Below, piece after piece: positions 6,266 through 8,662 of a DNA stretch of 8,662 bases. The notes below the pieces were generated by a model. It had not been told where the DNA came from, searched no databases, and saw nothing but the letters and a program-made list of their open reading frames with translations. The stretch lies in assembly GCA_900547835.1 (NCBI GenBank), contig URIJ01000080.1, positions 1-8,662 on the forward strand, given 5' to 3'. The DNA is from an uncultured Collinsella sp. Lineage in GTDB: Bacteria > Actinomycetota > Coriobacteriia > Coriobacteriales > Coriobacteriaceae. Every line of letters starts with the position of its first letter. Within the stretch, counting starts at the first letter, position 1. The position numbers and the translations under genes were made by a program.

Positions 6266-7234
6266 ATGAACGTTTCACAAGCACTCGAATACGAGCGCCA
6301 GCCGTTTATCCCCATGTTTATCTACGGCGATCACGGCGCCATGGAGTCCGAGCGCCAGAAGGGCGAAGAGGCCCTTAAGGTGCTTGAGACCGAGTACTTT
6401 ACCGCCGAGGGCGACCCCGGCTTCGACTTTGCCACCGTGCGCGACCTGGCCGACCGCAACCGCGACCTGTGCGACCAGATTGGCGAGGCACGCCTGCGCA
6501 ACGTGACGCCCGCGACGCTTTCGCGCGGCCTGTCCGATGCCGACACCTGCGCCGCCATCGGCAAGATGCAAAAGCGCACTGCCGCGTCCGTCATGCGCGA
6601 GATCCGCGGCGACCGCGACGCGCTCGGCGTGGCCTACGCCCGCAAGCCCATCCAGGGCACCGTGCTCGGTATCGACATCGAGACCACCGGCCGTGCACCC
6701 GAGCGCGGCTATATCATCAACGTGGGCTGGGAGATCATGGAGCTCACCAGCGACGCCGTCCCGCATGACGCCGAGGCACACTACTGCGGCCTGCCCGACA
6801 TCTACCGCGGCGAGGATGTGCCGTTGTCGAATATCCACCACATCACCTGGGACGACATCGACGGCAAAAAGCCGTTCCGCGAGAACAAAGAGCTGCAAAA
6901 GCAGCTGCTCAAGCTTATGAAGAAGTACCCGTACATGGCACACAACGCCGCCTTTGAGGACAGCTGGTTCAAGATCCACCTGGACGGCTACGCCGAGGCA
7001 CGCCGCGCCGGCAAGATCATCGTCATCGACTCGCGCCAGATCTGCCGCAGCCTGGACGCCGACGTGCGCTCGCTCCCCCGCGAGTCCGCCCCCGCCGCGC
7101 TCGAGAACTGGGCACGCCGTCGCGGCACCCTCGCGCCCGACGCCAACGAGCAGCATCTGGGTCTGGACGACACCGACCTCATGCTCCGCACGGTACAGGC
7201 CGAGTTCAACCTCAAGAACCTATTCGCGAAATAG
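6266..7234 (+). CDS. DEDDh-type 3'-5' exonuclease (DnaQ/epsilon-like) with extra N-terminal region
   Basis: 322 residues. ATG at 6266 with AAGGAG (6254-6259) 6 bases upstream; an in-frame ATG-like start at 6188 gives only a low-complexity extension over the divergent promoter region and is rejected. The exonuclease domain starts at about residue 131: ExoI motif GIDIETTG (135-142, Asp137 and Glu139), ExoII region YMAHNAAFEDSWF (223-235), and ExoIII HLGLDDTD (297-304, His297 and Asp302). In ExoII the usual HNxxFD is HNAAFED, so Glu231 sits where Asp is expected, with Asp232 next to it. Residues 1-130 have no motif I recognise; they are charged and probably helical (FDFATVRDLADRNRDL). Likely proofreading- or repair-type DNase or RNase; a role as a true polymerase subunit is not shown. 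It is divergent from the metal permease. Confidence 0.85.
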   Translation: MNVSQALEYERQPFIPMFIYGDHGAMESERQKGEEALKVLETEYFTAEGDPGFDFATVRDLADRNRDLCDQIGEARLRNVTPATLSRGLSDADTCAAIGKMQKRTAASVMREIRGDRDALGVAYARKPIQGTVLGIDIETTGRAPERGYIINVGWEIMELTSDAVPHDAEAHYCGLPDIYRGEDVPLSNIHHITWDDIDGKKPFRENKELQKQLLKLMKKYPYMAHNAAFEDSWFKIHLDGYAEARRAGKIIVIDSRQICRSLDADVRSLPRESAPAALENWARRRGTLAPDANEQHLGLDDTDLMLRTVQAEFNLKNLFAK

Positions 7235-7583
7235 CAACGCCTGCGACAAACACTACTTGCTCACGAGCGGCCTCGCAGCGGGAAACACCGCAGCGGGGCC
7301 GCCCTACGTTCCACAGATAGATCTGCCATCACAAATTCTGAACCCTCATTTTGAACGATTTCGGCCAATTCCCGACACGTAATTCGTTGTCGGATGGTGA
7401 TGCATCGATATCAAATGTGCAGCAATTGAGTTTTTATATGCTATAGCTAAGCTGCGAAAACTTTTATTTAGGGCATACCAACTCATAATTGCGTCAAGTT
7501 TTTGGACAGCATTTGGTTAGGCCCCTAAAACGACTTTCCCACTCAGCGCCATCAGCACGGCATTAGCTGACACGATATATACC
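7235..7583. other. Gene-free, compositionally different intergenic region
   Basis: 349 bases without a supported gene. The first part has a GC-rich nested hairpin (GCGGCC 7267-7272 with GGCCGC 7297-7302, inner GCGG/CCGC) after the exonuclease, without a T-run, so at most a weak terminator. A short hairpin CCGACA/TGTCGG lies at 7372-7393. From about 7395 to 7510 the sequence is AT-rich with no clear product. TTAGGCCCCTAA (7517-7528) is a perfect palindrome apart from its centre. TTGGAC (7502-7507) with TAAAAC (7526-7531), spacing 18, is a weak promoter candidate for the following gene. Confidence 0.6.
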
Positions 7584-8662
7584 ATGAGTATCGTATTGTC
7601 ACATACCACTGCAAAAGCGGTCTACCAGGCCGCGCATTCGGTGTCTGCGAAAGGCATCGAGTCCTGTAACCCTGCCGCGATTTACGGATCATGTCCCACC
7701 GGAACGCTCCTTGACGCAGCCGCAGAATGGCTCACCAAACACGATGTTTCCCTTGACGCAAATGATTGCCTCGAAGTAATGGTGTTTGATCGCAGGAATG
7801 CGCGCTATGCAATGAACTGTCAATGCCACGTTTCTTCAAAACGATTCTCGAACTCACGCTTTATAGAGCTCAAAGATGGCATCTTCATTGTTGGCGTTGA
7901 GCTTTGCGCACTTCAGGCCGCCACCTATCTTTCTTTTCGCGAACTAGTGGAGTACTACTTTGAACTGTGCGGCGCTTATTCCCTTGGAACCGACTCTTCC
8001 ACCTCCTATACCGAGCGTTTCGCGCTCACCTCGACCGAGAGGCTAAAACAGTTCTTTAATTCCATTACCAGATGCGACGGTCTGGCTCTTGCCCGAAAGG
8101 CGATCCAATGTGTGCGCGACGGATGCCGGTCTCCTATGGAAACGGCCTTTGTCATGATGCTAACGCTGCCTAAAAGCGAAGGAGGACTTGGTATTAAGGG
8201 AATTGAGACCGATTACGAGGTGCAGGTCACCGCTGCCGCAAAGAATCTCACGAGACGCAAAAAGTTCTTTATGGATGCATATCTAAAGAAATCTCGCACA
8301 GACATTGAATACAACGGGTTTTATCATGACGCGGAAGAAGACCGCGCCATCGATGAGGAGCGCAAGAATGCGCTTGCGTCCATGGGATACGGAATCATCA
8401 CCGTCAGTCGTTATTCCTTTATGCATGCCAGCGCTTTCGTTAGGGTCATGGAGGCGATCCAACGGAAAGAGGGCATACGCCCCTCGCGTCTGCCAAAAGA
8501 CTTTCAAATCATGCAAGAGGACCTGAGACAGTTTGTGCTCAGAAGGTTTATAGAAGAGAAAAAGCGAATTCAGAAGCAGCTTCGCCAGGATTCCGAAGAG
8601 CGTCAACGAATCGACCTCGAAAAAGCAACACTCGAAGGCATCACGCTGGATGACCCGACAAT
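7584..8662 (+). CDS. Coriobacterial hypothetical protein with degenerate PD-(D/E)XK (Vsr/DUF559-like) nuclease core, 3' end outside window
   Basis: Open from ATG 7584 to the right edge, 359 complete codons and no stop. No ribosome binding site is seen, but a stop at 7518-7520 and no other start codon between make 7584 the best start. The layout recalls a multi-copy hypothetical family I associate with Coriobacteriia: N-terminal IVLSHTTA (3-10), a central LEVMVFDRRNARYAMNCQCH (63-82), GIFIVGVELCALQAA (99-113), FELCGAYSL (126-134), RSPMETAFVMMLTLPKSEGGLG (182-203) and a C-terminal core with Asp231, IEYNGFYHD (241-249), then DEERKNALASMGYGIITVSR (257-276). The last part resembles the beta-strand/Glu and helix-Gly-Trp/Tyr-strand pattern of DUF559/Vsr endonucleases, but the ExK motif reads ExN (Glu242-Asn244). 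Residues about 310-350 look like a charged coiled coil. The gene uses AGA, AGG, CTA and ATA codons that its neighbours avoid. The overall arrangement is like AbiEi-type antitoxin proteins carrying DUF559; the function is unproven. Confidence 0.7.
   Translation, partial: MSIVLSHTTAKAVYQAAHSVSAKGIESCNPAAIYGSCPTGTLLDAAAEWLTKHDVSLDANDCLEVMVFDRRNARYAMNCQCHVSSKRFSNSRFIELKDGIFIVGVELCALQAATYLSFRELVEYYFELCGAYSLGTDSSTSYTERFALTSTERLKQFFNSITRCDGLALARKAIQCVRDGCRSPMETAFVMMLTLPKSEGGLGIKGIETDYEVQVTAAAKNLTRRKKFFMDAYLKKSRTDIEYNGFYHDAEEDRAIDEERKNALASMGYGIITVSRYSFMHASAFVRVMEAIQRKEGIRPSRLPKDFQIMQEDLRQFVLRRFIEEKKRIQKQLRQDSEERQRIDLEKATLEGITLDDPT

Noticed and set aside
6275..7156. Minus-strand open frame of 293 codons opposite the exonuclease
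   Set aside because: Val/Ala/Gly-rich antisense of a gene with three exonuclease motifs; no independent evidence of coding.
7350..7487. Small minus-strand open frame of about 46 codons in the intergenic gap
   Set aside because: No ribosome binding site and no recognisable motif; expected by chance in AT-richer DNA.
7517..7528. TTAGG-N2-CCTAA palindrome as a second DtxR-type site
   Set aside because: The half-sites are only 2 bases apart, not 9 as in the DtxR box, so one DtxR dimer pair could not bind in the same way; left as an unexplained short palindrome.

Overview
The window reads as chromosomal DNA from a high-GC actinobacterium, most plausibly a gut Coriobacteriia such as Collinsella. 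The grounds are GC-rich third positions from about 1 to 7240, several actinobacterial-style proteins, and a last gene that matches a hypothetical family I associate with Coriobacteriia. This taxonomic call is inference; no rRNA or marker gene is present.

Layout. Positions 1-717 hold the C-terminal two thirds of an M20-family metallopeptidase or deacylase, whose start lies outside the window. It is followed on the same strand by a shortened DUF1015-like protein (757-1440) and a strong hairpin terminator (1486-1526). A minus-strand block follows, read from right to left: a nitroreductase (2849-3520), then two tandem, clearly paralogous histidine phosphatases (2223-2765 and 1570-2205). The nitroreductase has a DtxR/IdeR-box-like palindrome in front of it, and a short REP-like palindrome separates it from the phosphatases. 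On the plus strand, a six-helix DUF308/HdeD-like membrane protein (3756-4358) abuts a YaiI/UPF0178 protein (4359-4841), and the pair ends in a terminator. A long bidirectional hairpin then separates it from a convergent minus-strand ArsP_2-type heavy-metal permease (5006-6094). That permease has a 13-histidine cytoplasm-like loop and a recognisable promoter overlapped by an inverted repeat. Divergent to it is a DEDDh-type 3'-5' exonuclease with an uncharacterised N-terminal region (6266-7234).

After 7240 the composition changes. A gene-free, AT-richer stretch of about 350 bases leads into an open reading frame that runs off the right edge (7584-8662). It carries a degenerate PD-(D/E)XK (Vsr/DUF559-like) nuclease core after an AbiEi-like layout. 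This is the most accessory-looking part of the window.

How the parts fit. Most of the window is ordinary housekeeping or metabolic cargo in short transcription units. The shared theme, if any, is metals and redox: a metal-dependent peptidase, a flavin reductase under a possible iron- or manganese-responsive operator, and a metal exporter with its own candidate operator. I see no CRISPR array, tRNA, rRNA or intact mobile element. The strongest leads for something undescribed are the last gene with its islet boundary, the DtxR-like box, and the motif-less DUF1015 remnant.
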